NCBI GenBank assembly: GCA_030654805.1 | Contig: JAURWR010000017.1 | Coordinates: 1 to 64,000, forward strand | Direction of reading: 5' to 3' | Length of the DNA: 64,000 nucleotides | Source: Burkholderiaceae bacterium | Lineage (GTDB): Bacteria > Pseudomonadota > Gammaproteobacteria > Burkholderiales > Burkholderiaceae_C | In this document: positions 1-7,537 of the stretch, one piece after another | Layout: each line of letters begins with the position of its first letter | Position numbering within the stretch: the stretch's first letter is position 1 | The notes under the pieces: generated by a model | What the model was told of the DNA's origin: nothing | Seen by the model: only the letters and a program-made list of their open reading frames with translations | Databases searched by the model: none | Program-made: the position numbers and the translations under genes

Positions 1-576
1 GCCGAGACAGTGATGTTGACGGTGGCGGTGTCGGTACCGCCATGGCCATCGGAGATGGTGTACGTGAAAGAGGCCGGGCCGGTGTAGCCGGCGGTGGGTG
101 TGAACACCACATTGCCGGCGACGATGGCGACCGAGCCATTGATGCCACCCTGCACGCTGGTGATGGTGAGCGGGTCGCTGTTGCCGTCGGTGTCGTTGCC
201 CAGCAAGGTGGCCGGGGTGATCGTCAGCGGCGTGTCGACCTGCGTCGAGCCCGAGTCATCGATCGCATCGGGGGCCAGGTTCGGGGCGGCCGAGACAGAG
301 ATGTTGACGGTGGCGGTGTCGGTACCGCCATGGCCGTCGTGGTTGGTGTAGGGGAATGTTGCCGGGCCGGTGTAGCCGGCGGTGGGTGTGAACACCACAT
401 TGCCGGCGACGATGGCGACCGAGCCATTGACGCCACCCTGCACGCTGGTGATGGTGAGCGGGTCGCTGTTGCCGTCGGTGTCGTTGCCCAGCAAGGTGGC
501 CGGGGCGATCGTCAGCGGCGTGTCGACCTGCGTCGAGCCCGAGTCATCGATCGCATCGGGGCCGGTCGGCGGCGGT
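1..576 (-). repeat. Two tandem near-identical 288-bp adhesin repeats
   Basis: Bases 1-288 and 289-576 align with the same GCCGAGACAG start and differ at only a few positions, mainly near 340-360 and 560-580. Each unit encodes 96 residues of an Ig/cadherin-like domain. The array probably continues left of the window. Low divergence at the DNA level implies recent duplication or gene conversion. Confidence 0.85.
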
Positions 577-1928
577 GGCGGCGCTGCAGCGACCGTGATC
601 GTTACGGTGGCGGTGTCGGTTCCCCCGTGGCCATCGCTGATGGAATAGTTGACGAGTGCGGTGCCTGAGAAGCCAGGTGCCGGCGTGAACTGGAGGGTGC
701 CATTCGGGCCGATGCTGACGCTGCCTTGCCCGGGGTTCACCAGCGTGGCGCTGGTCACTGTCAGCGGATCGCCGTCGGGGTCGGTGTCGTTGCCGAGCAC
801 CGGAACGCTGATGCTGGTGTTGTGCGGGGCGGAGGCGGTGTCGTTGATCGCGTCTGGCGCATCGTTGACCGGGGTGATCGTCAGCGGGACCGTTCTCGGT
901 GCCGAGGGCAGCCCTTCGTTGTCTGTCACGGTGAAGATCAGGTTGACCGTGCCATGGAAATTGGCGGCCGGAACGAATACCAGATTCGCCGCCTCGGCCG
1001 GCGACAGCGGTGTGCCGGGAACCACCGGCGTGGTGCCGTCGGACAGGAACAGCGTGCCGTTGGTCGGCAATTGGGTGATGGTGAACGACGTGACCGTGCC
1101 ATCGACATCGCTGCCGGTCAGCGACACCGCGAGGGGCGTGTCCTCCGGTCCGCTGGCGGACAAGGGCGCCGCGACCGGTGCATCGTTGACGCTGATCACG
1201 CTGATCGTCACCGTCGCCGGGTCCGAGGCCAGACCCTCGTTGTCTGTGACGAAGAAGGTGATGCCGGTCTGGCCATTGAAGTTGGCTGATGGCTGCAGAA
1301 GCAGGCCAGCGGCCTGCTGTGGCGTCAGTGTCTGTCCTGCCAGCACGACGGTCGTGCCGTCTGCCAGCAGCAGGGTGCTGCCAGGTGGAATGGAGGTCAC
1401 CGTGATGCTGGCCACGCTGCCATCGCCGTCCGCGCCGGTCAGCGGAACGGGCAGGGTGCTGTCTTCATCGCCGCTGACTACACCGTTCTGGGCGACAGGC
1501 GCGATGTTGTTGACCGTGGCTCCGGTACCTGCCTCTGTGGTGTTGCCCGGTGCCGACGTACCGCTGTAGGCCAGTCCTGCCGGGGTGAGCTCTTCCTGAA
1601 TGCGATCCACACGCAGTCCGGGCAGGAATTCACCTCCGTCGCCTCCGTTGAGCCCGGCTGCCGTCGCGGCGTCCGGATCGTTCTGGTTCAGGTCCGAAAT
1701 GACCCGGTCGATATCGGTTGCGGGTGCCGATTTGATGGCTGCGGCTGCAACCGGGGTTTCATCTGCCGTCAATTGGACGATGCCGTCCTGCGTCGTCAGG
1801 ATCACGTCGCCCCGATGAACCAGGTCGCCCATCTTCAGCGCACGCATCTGGCCATCCGGCCCCTTGATCAGGGCGCTGCCCCACAGGCCGGTGACTCGTC
1901 CCTGGGTGGTTTGCATGAGGGTGGGCAT
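1..1928 (-). CDS. Giant LapA-like adhesin, N-terminal part (runs off left edge)
   Basis: Partial gene; 642 codons are visible and the frame is still open at base 1. It begins at ATG 1928 (a second Met lies 4 codons in) with only a weak GA-rich ribosome site. Residues 1-60 resemble the retention module of type I-secreted adhesins (TTQGRVTGLWGSALIKGPDG, followed by a GD..LTTQDG segment). Residues 89-92 are TAAG, the cleavage motif used by LapG-type periplasmic proteases. From about residue 145 the protein consists of Ig/cadherin-like repeats with VNDAPVA, GNDTD and DGHGGTDTATV signatures. Two of these, at the left edge, are nearly identical 96-residue units. Such proteins are exported by a type I system and anchor cells to surfaces. 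The ABC and HlyD-type genes immediately upstream on the same strand fit as its exporter. The RTX C-terminus cannot be seen, so total size is unknown. Confidence 0.85.
   Translation of the reverse strand, partial: MPTLMQTTQGRVTGLWGSALIKGPDGQMRALKMGDLVHRGDVILTTQDGIVQLTADETPVAAAAIKSAPATDIDRVISDLNQNDPDAATAAGLNGGDGGEFLPGLRVDRIQEELTPAGLAYSGTSAPGNTTEAGTGATVNNIAPVAQNGVVSGDEDSTLPVPLTGADGDGSVASITVTSIPPGSTLLLADGTTVVLAGQTLTPQQAAGLLLQPSANFNGQTGITFFVTDNEGLASDPATVTISVISVNDAPVAAPLSASGPEDTPLAVSLTGSDVDGTVTSFTITQLPTNGTLFLSDGTTPVVPGTPLSPAEAANLVFVPAANFHGTVNLIFTVTDNEGLPSAPRTVPLTITPVNDAPDAINDTASAPHNTSISVPVLGNDTDPDGDPLTVTSATLVNPGQGSVSIGPNGTLQFTPAPGFSGTALVNYSISDGHGGTDTATVTITVAAAPPPPPTGPDAIDDSGSTQVDTPLTIAPATLLGNDTDGNSDPLTITSVQGGVNGSVAIVAGNVVFTPTAGYTGPATFPYTNHDGHGGTDTATVNISVSAAPNLAPDAIDDSGSTQVDTPLTITPATLLGNDTDGNSDPLTITSVQGGINGSVAIVAGNVVFTPTAGYTGPASFTYTISDGHGGTDTATVNITVS
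1653..1664 (-). other. TAAG motif, likely LapG-type cleavage site in the adhesin
   Basis: These codons specify Thr-Ala-Ala-Gly at residues 89-92 of the adhesin, just after the retention module. In Pseudomonas LapA the LapG protease cuts in a TAAG sequence at a similar distance from the N-terminus, under control of the c-di-GMP receptor LapD. Position and sequence both match, but cleavage here is an inference and no lapD or lapG is present in the window. Confidence 0.6.
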
Positions 1929-2159
1929 GGTGGGGGTCTCTCTTGATGTCGCACATTTTGGGTGCGGTTTCAGGGCGTGCCGACGGCAGATGATTGATCA
2001 GGAGGATAGCCAGTCTGGCGCTGCACTATGAACGCCTTGTTGGCTGAATTTCGTGACTGACATCACCGGAATCGACGAATTCTGATCAATAAGGAATCCA
2101 CTGCGGGCGCTGTCGCACGGCCCCGGACTGTCAGCGACAGACGGGTGGACTGCCCACGC

Positions 2160-3521
2160 TCAGCGCTCGCGCAGTGCGTAGGCCTTGGCCTTGAGCACCG
2201 GCTTCAGCAGGTAAGACATGACCGTCTTGCGGCCGGTCAGGATGTCGACTTCCGCGGTCATGCCGGGGATCACCGGCAGCTTTTCGCTGAAGTTGGCCTG
2301 CGTGGTGCGCACCCGCACCAGATAGAAGGCGTTGCCTTTTTCATCGACGACGGTGTCGGGGCTGATGTTCTCGACCTTGGCGACCAGGCCGCCGTAGATC
2401 GAGAAGTCGTAGGCGGTGAACTTGACTGTGGCGTCCTGCCCGGGATGGATGAAGGCGATGTCGCGCGGCTGCACCTTGGCTTCGAGGATCAGCTGGTCGT
2501 CCAGCGGCACCACCTCGACGATGTCCTTGCCGGGCTGCACCACGCCGCCCACCGTGTTGGCGAGCAGCCGCTGCACCCGGCCGCGCACGGGGCTCTTGAC
2601 CTGCGACTTGTCGACCTTGTCGGCCAACGCCACCGCGCCTTCGTTCAGCGCGTTGAGCTTGCCCATCACGTCGGCCATCTCCTTGCGCGCCTCGTTGCGG
2701 AAGGTCAGCTCGGTTTCCTGGATCTTGCGTTGCGCCTCGCCGATCGCGGCCTGCACGCGGGCGATCTGCGCTGTCGCCTGTTCGATCTCGCCGCGGCTGC
2801 GCGACACCTCGCGGTCGAGCCGCAGGATGTCGACTTCCGAGACCGCGCCGGTGGCGAGCAGCGGCTTGGTCTTGGCGAGCTCCTGCTGGCCGAGGTCGAG
2901 CCCGCGCTCAGCTGCCGACTTGCGTGCGCGCATCTCGCTCAGTTCCTGCTGGCGCTGCTGCAGCTGCTGCTGGTTGATGGCGATCATCGTGCCCAGCTCG
3001 GAACGCCGGGTTTCGTAGAGGTTGCGTTCTTCGTCGAGGATGCGGCCTTCGACCGGGTTGGTGCTGGCCGGCGGCTTGAACGCCGCGCCCTCGGCCAGCG
3101 CGCGCAGCCGCGCCTGGCGTGCCCGCAGCGCAAAGCCCTGCGCCGCGCTTTCGCGCACGCCCGAGGTGGCGCGCGTCTCGTCGATCTTCAGCAGCAGCTG
3201 ACCGGCCTCGACCACCTGGCCCTCCTTGACCAGGATTTCCGACACGACTCCCCCATCGAGCGACTGCACGATCTGCAACTGCTTCGATGGGATCACCTTG
3301 CCGTCGCCGCGCGTCACTTCCTCCACATGTGCGAAGCAGGCCCACAGGATCAGCAAGACCAGAACGACCACCGCCGCGCGCACGATGAGCTGCGCGCGCT
3401 GGGTGCGGGCGCGCGACATCACGACCTCGGCCTGTTGCTCGAAGCTGCGGAAGCCGGCAACGTCTGCGGTTGCGTCGGCGCTGCCCGCCGGGGCCGTTGC
3501 GGTTTTCAGGATCGCCTTCAT
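2160..3521 (-). CDS. HlyD-family periplasmic adaptor of a type I secretion system (LapC-like)
   Basis: 453 residues. It links the inner-membrane ABC exporter to an outer-membrane TolC-type channel. A cytoplasmic N-terminus is followed by one membrane helix at about residues 46-65 (VVVLVLLILW core). Next come a biotinyl-lipoyl-like half (GGVVSEILVKEGQVV), a long Gln/Glu/Arg-rich coiled coil from about 175 to 310, and the second lipoyl half plus beta-barrel (SPVRGRVQRL...GGVVQPG). Length and order match HlyD/LapC/EmrA-type adaptors of type I systems. Its ATG overlaps the stop of the ABC transporter gene (ATGA), so the two are translationally coupled. A 231-bp gap separates it from the adhesin, which may have its own promoter. 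Confidence 0.93.
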   Translation of the reverse strand: MKAILKTATAPAGSADATADVAGFRSFEQQAEVVMSRARTQRAQLIVRAAVVVLVLLILWACFAHVEEVTRGDGKVIPSKQLQIVQSLDGGVVSEILVKEGQVVEAGQLLLKIDETRATSGVRESAAQGFALRARQARLRALAEGAAFKPPASTNPVEGRILDEERNLYETRRSELGTMIAINQQQLQQRQQELSEMRARKSAAERGLDLGQQELAKTKPLLATGAVSEVDILRLDREVSRSRGEIEQATAQIARVQAAIGEAQRKIQETELTFRNEARKEMADVMGKLNALNEGAVALADKVDKSQVKSPVRGRVQRLLANTVGGVVQPGKDIVEVVPLDDQLILEAKVQPRDIAFIHPGQDATVKFTAYDFSIYGGLVAKVENISPDTVVDEKGNAFYLVRVRTTQANFSEKLPVIPGMTAEVDILTGRKTVMSYLLKPVLKAKAYALRER

Positions 3522-5752
3522 GCGGCCCTCGCGATCCGGCCGGTCGACAGCGCTTCCATGATGCGGTCGCGCGGTCCGTCGGCAACGACCTTGCCGCCGT
3601 CGATCACGATCACGCGGGTCGCCATGGCCAGCATCGAGGTGCGATGCGTCACCAGCACCACCGTCTTGTCACTGGCGAAGGCGGTCACCTTCGTGGTGAT
3701 CTGCGCTTCGGTCGAGAAATCCATCGCGCTGGTCGGCTCGTCGAGCAGCAGCAGCGGTGCGTTGTGCAGCACCGCGCGGGCCAGCCCGACGCCCTGGCGC
3801 TGGCCGCCCGACAGCGATTCGCCGCGCTCGCCCACCGGCATGTCGAAGCCGCGCGGGTGGCGGTTGATGAATTCGGTGAGCCCGGCCACCTCGGCCGCCG
3901 CGACCACCGCCGAATCGTCCGCGTAGGGCAAGCCGAAGGTGATGTTCTCGCGCAGCGTGCCCTGGAACAGCGTCACGTCCTGCGACACGCTGCCCAGGTT
4001 GCGCCGCACATCGGCCGGGTCGAGCTGGCGCAAGTCGATGCCGTCGAGCAGCACCGCGCCGTCGGTCGGTTGGTACAGGCCCATGATCAGTCGCTGGATC
4101 GTGCTCTTGCCCGAGCCGACGCGGCCGATCAGCGCGACGCGCTCGCCGGCGGTGATCTTGAAGGTGATGCCTTCGATCGCAGAGTCGGTGCGGCCGGGGT
4201 AGGCAAACTTGACGTTGCGGAACTCGATGTCGCCGCGCAGTTGCGGGCGCTGGATGAAGCTCTCGCCAGCCGGCCGCTCGACCGGTTTCTCCATGATCTT
4301 GTTCAGCGAATCGAGCGCGGTGCGCGCGCCCTGGTACTGCATCAGCAGACCGACGATCTGCCCGGCCGGTGCCAGCGCGCGGCCCGACAGCATGCTGGCG
4401 GCGATCAGCGCGCCCATCGTCAGCTCGCGCTGGTTGATCAGGTAGACGCCGATCACGATCATCGACACCGCGACCAGCTGCGTCAGCGTGCTGGTCGTGT
4501 ACATCGCGCCTGACGACAGGCCGCGCATCCGGACGTTGGTGGCCGAGAGGAACAGGTTGGCGCGCTCCCATTTCGACTGGATCACGCTTTCGGCGCCCTG
4601 CGACTTGATGGTCTCGATCGCCGACAGGCTTTCGATCAGCGTGGCGTTGCGCTGCGCACTGGCCTGGTAGGTGGTCTCGGACAGCGCATGCAGCCGGTGC
4701 TGAAGGAAATAACCCAGCACCAGGACGATCGCGAAAGCGACCAGCACCGGCAGCGCCAGCCACGGCGAGATCCACGCCAGCACGCCGACGAACAGCAGCG
4801 CGAACGGCAGGTCGATCAGCGCGGTGACGGTGCTCGATGCGATGAAGTCGCGCACCTGCTCGAAGCCGCGCAGGTTCTGCGCGAACGAGCCGACCGATTC
4901 GGGCCGGTGTTCCAGGCGCAGGCCCAGCACCTTCTCCATCAGCTTGGCCGACAGCGCGACATCGATGCGCGCGCTGGCCTCGTCGACGAAATGGCTGCGC
5001 AGCAGGCGCATGAACAGGTCGGCACCCAGCACCAGCAGCACGCCGATCGACAGCGACCACAGCGTCTCGAAGGCATTGTTCGGCACCACGCGGTCGTAGA
5101 TGTTCATCGAGAACATCGGAAACGCGAGTGCAAACACGTTGATCAGCAAGGCGGCCCACAGCACGTCGCGGTAGACGAAGCGTTGGGCGAGCAGGGCGCT
5201 CCAGAACCAGTGGCGCTCGGTGCTCTTGCGTTCGGTGGCCGGCTGTGCGCTGGCATCGAAGCGGAAATGCGGTCGCACGAACAGCACGACGCCGCTGTAG
5301 CGCGCGGCCAGGTCGGCGTGCGTCAGCCGCACCGCACCCTGGCCGGTTTCGGGCAGCAGCACGCGGGCGTTGTCACCATCCCAGCCAATCAGCACGCAGG
5401 CCTGGTTGTCGCGCAGGATCAGCAGCACCGGCAGGGTGGCTGCGTCGATGGCATCGAGCGGCAGCCGCTGCAGCCGGGTCGCCATGCCGGCGCGGGCGGC
5501 GGCGCGTTCGGCCAGGTCGAGTGGCAGGCATCCCTGGGTGTCGGCGCCGATCGGCAGACCCGCCGAGAGCGCTGCGCGCGTCGTCGGATGACCTTGAAGC
5601 CGGCAGATCTCGACCAGGCAGTCGAGCAGGGCGTCGGGGTGAATCAGGTCTTCACGCAGGCGTTGCACCGTGCCGCTGGCTGGAGCGGAAGCGGGGACCA
5701 GCGGGGAGTCAGCCGGAGAGGCCGGCGGCAAAGAGGGAAGGGATTCAGGCAT
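3518..5752 (-). CDS. Type I secretion ABC transporter with C39-like domain (LapB-like)
   Basis: 744 residues. ATPase/permease that drives export of the adhesin across both membranes. An N-terminal C39 peptidase-like domain (about 35-160) lacks the catalytic QxxxDCG arrangement, so it probably binds substrate without cutting it, as in HlyB and LapB. The membrane domain spans about 190-480. The ATPase domain has Walker A GRVGSGKST (about 542), the signature LSGGQRQ (about 645), Walker B LLLLDEPTSAMD (about 667) and the H-loop VTHR. A proline/serine-rich leader precedes the C39-like domain. The gene starts 18 bp after the Nudix gene and overlaps the HlyD gene, so all three may be cotranscribed. 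No TolC/LapE outer-membrane gene is present locally. Confidence 0.94.
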   Translation of the reverse strand: MPESLPSLPPASPADSPLVPASAPASGTVQRLREDLIHPDALLDCLVEICRLQGHPTTRAALSAGLPIGADTQGCLPLDLAERAAARAGMATRLQRLPLDAIDAATLPVLLILRDNQACVLIGWDGDNARVLLPETGQGAVRLTHADLAARYSGVVLFVRPHFRFDASAQPATERKSTERHWFWSALLAQRFVYRDVLWAALLINVFALAFPMFSMNIYDRVVPNNAFETLWSLSIGVLLVLGADLFMRLLRSHFVDEASARIDVALSAKLMEKVLGLRLEHRPESVGSFAQNLRGFEQVRDFIASSTVTALIDLPFALLFVGVLAWISPWLALPVLVAFAIVLVLGYFLQHRLHALSETTYQASAQRNATLIESLSAIETIKSQGAESVIQSKWERANLFLSATNVRMRGLSSGAMYTTSTLTQLVAVSMIVIGVYLINQRELTMGALIAASMLSGRALAPAGQIVGLLMQYQGARTALDSLNKIMEKPVERPAGESFIQRPQLRGDIEFRNVKFAYPGRTDSAIEGITFKITAGERVALIGRVGSGKSTIQRLIMGLYQPTDGAVLLDGIDLRQLDPADVRRNLGSVSQDVTLFQGTLRENITFGLPYADDSAVVAAAEVAGLTEFINRHPRGFDMPVGERGESLSGGQRQGVGLARAVLHNAPLLLLDEPTSAMDFSTEAQITTKVTAFASDKTVVLVTHRTSMLAMATRVIVIDGGKVVADGPRDRIMEALSTGRIARAA

Positions 5753-5770
5753 GCCAGGGAGAACGGTCGT

Positions 5771-6316
5771 TCACCCGATATCGGCACAGTGGAAGCCGAA
5801 TTGACCCTTGCGATGGTCCTCGAAGAACAACTTCAGTGTCTCGCGCACGGTTCTGAAGGCCAGGTCGTCCCACGGAATCTCGTGTTCGTGGAAAAGTTGC
5901 GCTTCGATGGTCTCCGGCCCGGGCGCGAAACGGGTGTCTATCAGTCGGGCTCGGTAGAACACGTGGACCTGACCGGCACGCACCACGTTGAGCAGGCTGA
6001 ACAGCGACTGCAGCTCGATGTTCGCGCCGGCCTCCTCGACGGTCTCGCGCACTGCGCCTTCGGCCAGCGTTTCGTTCAGTTCCATGAAGCCCGCCGGCAG
6101 CGTCCAGTAGCCGTAGCGGGGTTCGATGTTGCGGCGGCACAGCAGCACCTGCTCGCCCCAGACTGGTACGGTGCCGACCACGTTGCACGGGTTTTCATAG
6201 TGCACCGTCGCACACACGGTGCAGACCGCGCGCTCGCGGTTGTCGTCGGCGGGAACCCGGTATTCGGCGGCACCGCCGCAGGTCTTGCAATGCCGGATGC
6301 TGCGTGTCGAATGCAT
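5771..6316 (-). CDS. Nudix hydrolase with N-terminal zinc ribbon
   Basis: 181 residues from ATG 6316. A longer reading from 6604 exists but would run under the start of the divergent pgeF gene and lacks homology-like sequence. Four cysteines (C10, C13, C32, C35) form a zinc-ribbon pattern. A complete Nudix box lies at residues 76-98: Gly76, Glu82, Arg90-Glu91 and Glu94-Glu95. This layout is that of the Nudix_N_2 family, which hydrolyses nucleoside diphosphate-X compounds such as ADP-ribose or NADH-type substrates. The actual substrate cannot be read from sequence. It sits 18 bp upstream of the secretion ABC gene on the same strand, which is probably a positional rather than functional link. 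Confidence 0.92.
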   Translation of the reverse strand: MHSTRSIRHCKTCGGAAEYRVPADDNRERAVCTVCATVHYENPCNVVGTVPVWGEQVLLCRRNIEPRYGYWTLPAGFMELNETLAEGAVRETVEEAGANIELQSLFSLLNVVRAGQVHVFYRARLIDTRFAPGPETIEAQLFHEHEIPWDDLAFRTVRETLKLFFEDHRKGQFGFHCADIG

Positions 6317-6416
6317 GCGTCTCAGTGTAGCGGCGCGCCCCGGGGGCATCGAGTGTGAGCAACCTTGCATGGCATCATCGTTTGATGTCTCGACGAATGC
6401 CAACCGCTTCCCGATC

Positions 6417-7196
6417 ATGACTTTCCACCCCGATTGGTTGCGACCTGCATGGCAGACCGAAGGCGTGCAGGCGGTGATGACGACGCGCCACGGTGGCGTC
6501 AGCGAGGGTCCGTATGCCAGCATGAACCTGCGTGACGGCGTTGGCGACGACCCTCGCTGCGTGGCTCGGAACCAGTCCGGGCTGGCGGAGCTGGTCGGCG
6601 CCACGCCGGTCTATCTGAACCAGGTGCACGGCCGGTGCGTGGTGCGATTGACCACCGCCGACGTTGCACCCGACGCGGCACTCCACGACGCGGATGCCTG
6701 CATCACCACCGACATCGGAGTCGCCTGCACCGTGCAGGTGGCCGACTGCATGCCGGCTCTATTCGCGGCACCGGGGGCCGTCGGTGCCGCGCACGCCGGC
6801 TGGCGCGGGTTGGCGGGCGGGGTGCTGGAGGCCACACTCGACGCGCTGTGCGTCGCAGTCCGTTGCCAACCCGATCAGGTCGAGGTGTGGCTCGGGCCGT
6901 GCATTGGGCCGGGACGGTTCGAGGTCGGCGTCGATGTGCTGCGGGCCTTCGGATTCGATCCGGCCGTGCCCGTGCAGACCGGCGATCCGCAGCAGACTCC
7001 GCGTTTCAAGCCGCTGAAATCCGGCAAGTGGCTCGCCAACCTGCCCGATCTGGCGCGCGACCGGTTGACGGCCGCCGGCGTCGCATCGATCAGCGGCGGA
7101 ACCTGGTGCACCGCGTCCGACGCGTCACGGTTCTTTTCGTTCCGCCGCGATGGCGTCACCGGCCGGATGGTCGCCGCCATCTGGCGGACCCGCTGA
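6417..7196 (+). CDS. pgeF: Purine nucleoside phosphorylase / polyphenol oxidase family protein (PgeF/YfiH)
   Basis: 259 residues from ATG 6417 (MTFHPDWLRP), the start that gives the usual family length of about 245-260. An open frame extends back to 6219 but would overlap the divergent Nudix gene. The family metal site is visible: His71 in NQVHG, Cys111 in VADCMPAL and His126 in AAHAGWRG. YfiH/PgeF proteins bind a metal in a CNF1/YfiH fold. They have been described both as purine nucleoside-processing enzymes and as peptidoglycan-editing factors, so function is known only at family level. The 3' end overlaps the C-terminus of the convergent small membrane protein by 72 bp. Confidence 0.92.
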   Translation: MTFHPDWLRPAWQTEGVQAVMTTRHGGVSEGPYASMNLRDGVGDDPRCVARNQSGLAELVGATPVYLNQVHGRCVVRLTTADVAPDAALHDADACITTDIGVACTVQVADCMPALFAAPGAVGAAHAGWRGLAGGVLEATLDALCVAVRCQPDQVEVWLGPCIGPGRFEVGVDVLRAFGFDPAVPVQTGDPQQTPRFKPLKSGKWLANLPDLARDRLTAAGVASISGGTWCTASDASRFFSFRRDGVTGRMVAAIWRTR

Positions 7197-7400
7197 AACG
7201 TCGGCGGCCGAGGCGTCGGCGAGCAGCCGGGCGCGCTTGCGGGCCGGCGTGCGCAGGATGTAGAGAACGATCCCCAGCGGCAGCGCACCGTACAGAAAAA
7301 ACGTGAAGACCGCGCCGATGACCGTGCCGTTCGAGCTGGTCGCCTCGACCACCGTCATCATCACGACCACGTACATCCATGCAATCGCCACCAGATACAT
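7125..7400 (-). CDS. Small two-helix membrane protein
   Basis: 91 residues. Two hydrophobic segments are visible: about residues 1-20 (MYLVAIAWMYVVVMM) and 27-48 (VIGAVFTFFLYGALPLGIVL). A basic stretch (RTPARKRARLL) and a Gly/Asp/Ala-rich, probably cytoplasmic, tail follow. It faces pgeF and overlaps that gene's 3' end by 72 bp. No enzymatic motif is visible. A similar small membrane protein next to pgeF and phaC is remembered from Burkholderiales genomes, but I could not check this. The clean transmembrane pattern argues that it is a real gene. Confidence 0.7.
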   Translation of the reverse strand: MYLVAIAWMYVVVMMTVVEATSSNGTVIGAVFTFFLYGALPLGIVLYILRTPARKRARLLADASAADVSAGPPDGGDHPAGDAIAAERKEP

Positions 7401-7455
7401 CTGAACATCCGTCCGAGCCGACTTCGAGTGGGTATTCTCATTGCTTGTCCGGTGT

Positions 7456-7473
7456 CATGCTGAGGTCAGCATG
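7456..7473. promoter_or_regulatory. 18-bp palindrome upstream of phaC, candidate operator
   Basis: CATGCTGA-GG-TCAGCATG is a perfect 8+8 bp dyad centred about 73 bp before the phaC start codon, in the intergenic space shared with the divergent small membrane gene. Its size fits a dimeric regulator site. No regulator gene is adjacent, and no convincing -35/-10 pair was identified around it. Confidence 0.4.
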
Positions 7474-7537
7474 GCAGCGTACAAACCGAACCCAAACTGA
7501 ACACGCGGTCTGCAGAATTGCGCGAAAGAGGAGACGA

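Noticed and set aside
42-1569. Long open frames on the plus strand
   Set aside because: They are antisense to the adhesin, whose minus frame shows retention module and repeat domains; the plus translations are Arg/Gly-rich with no domain.
2145-3926. 593-codon plus-strand frame opposite HlyD and ABC genes
   Set aside because: Composition (His/Arg/Leu/Asp-rich) is that of an antisense frame in GC-rich DNA; the minus genes have full motif sets.
7379-7537. Upstream extension of phaC
   Set aside because: No ribosome site, covers the palindrome and intergenic region, and makes PhaC longer than the family; GTG 7538 has a strong ribosome site.
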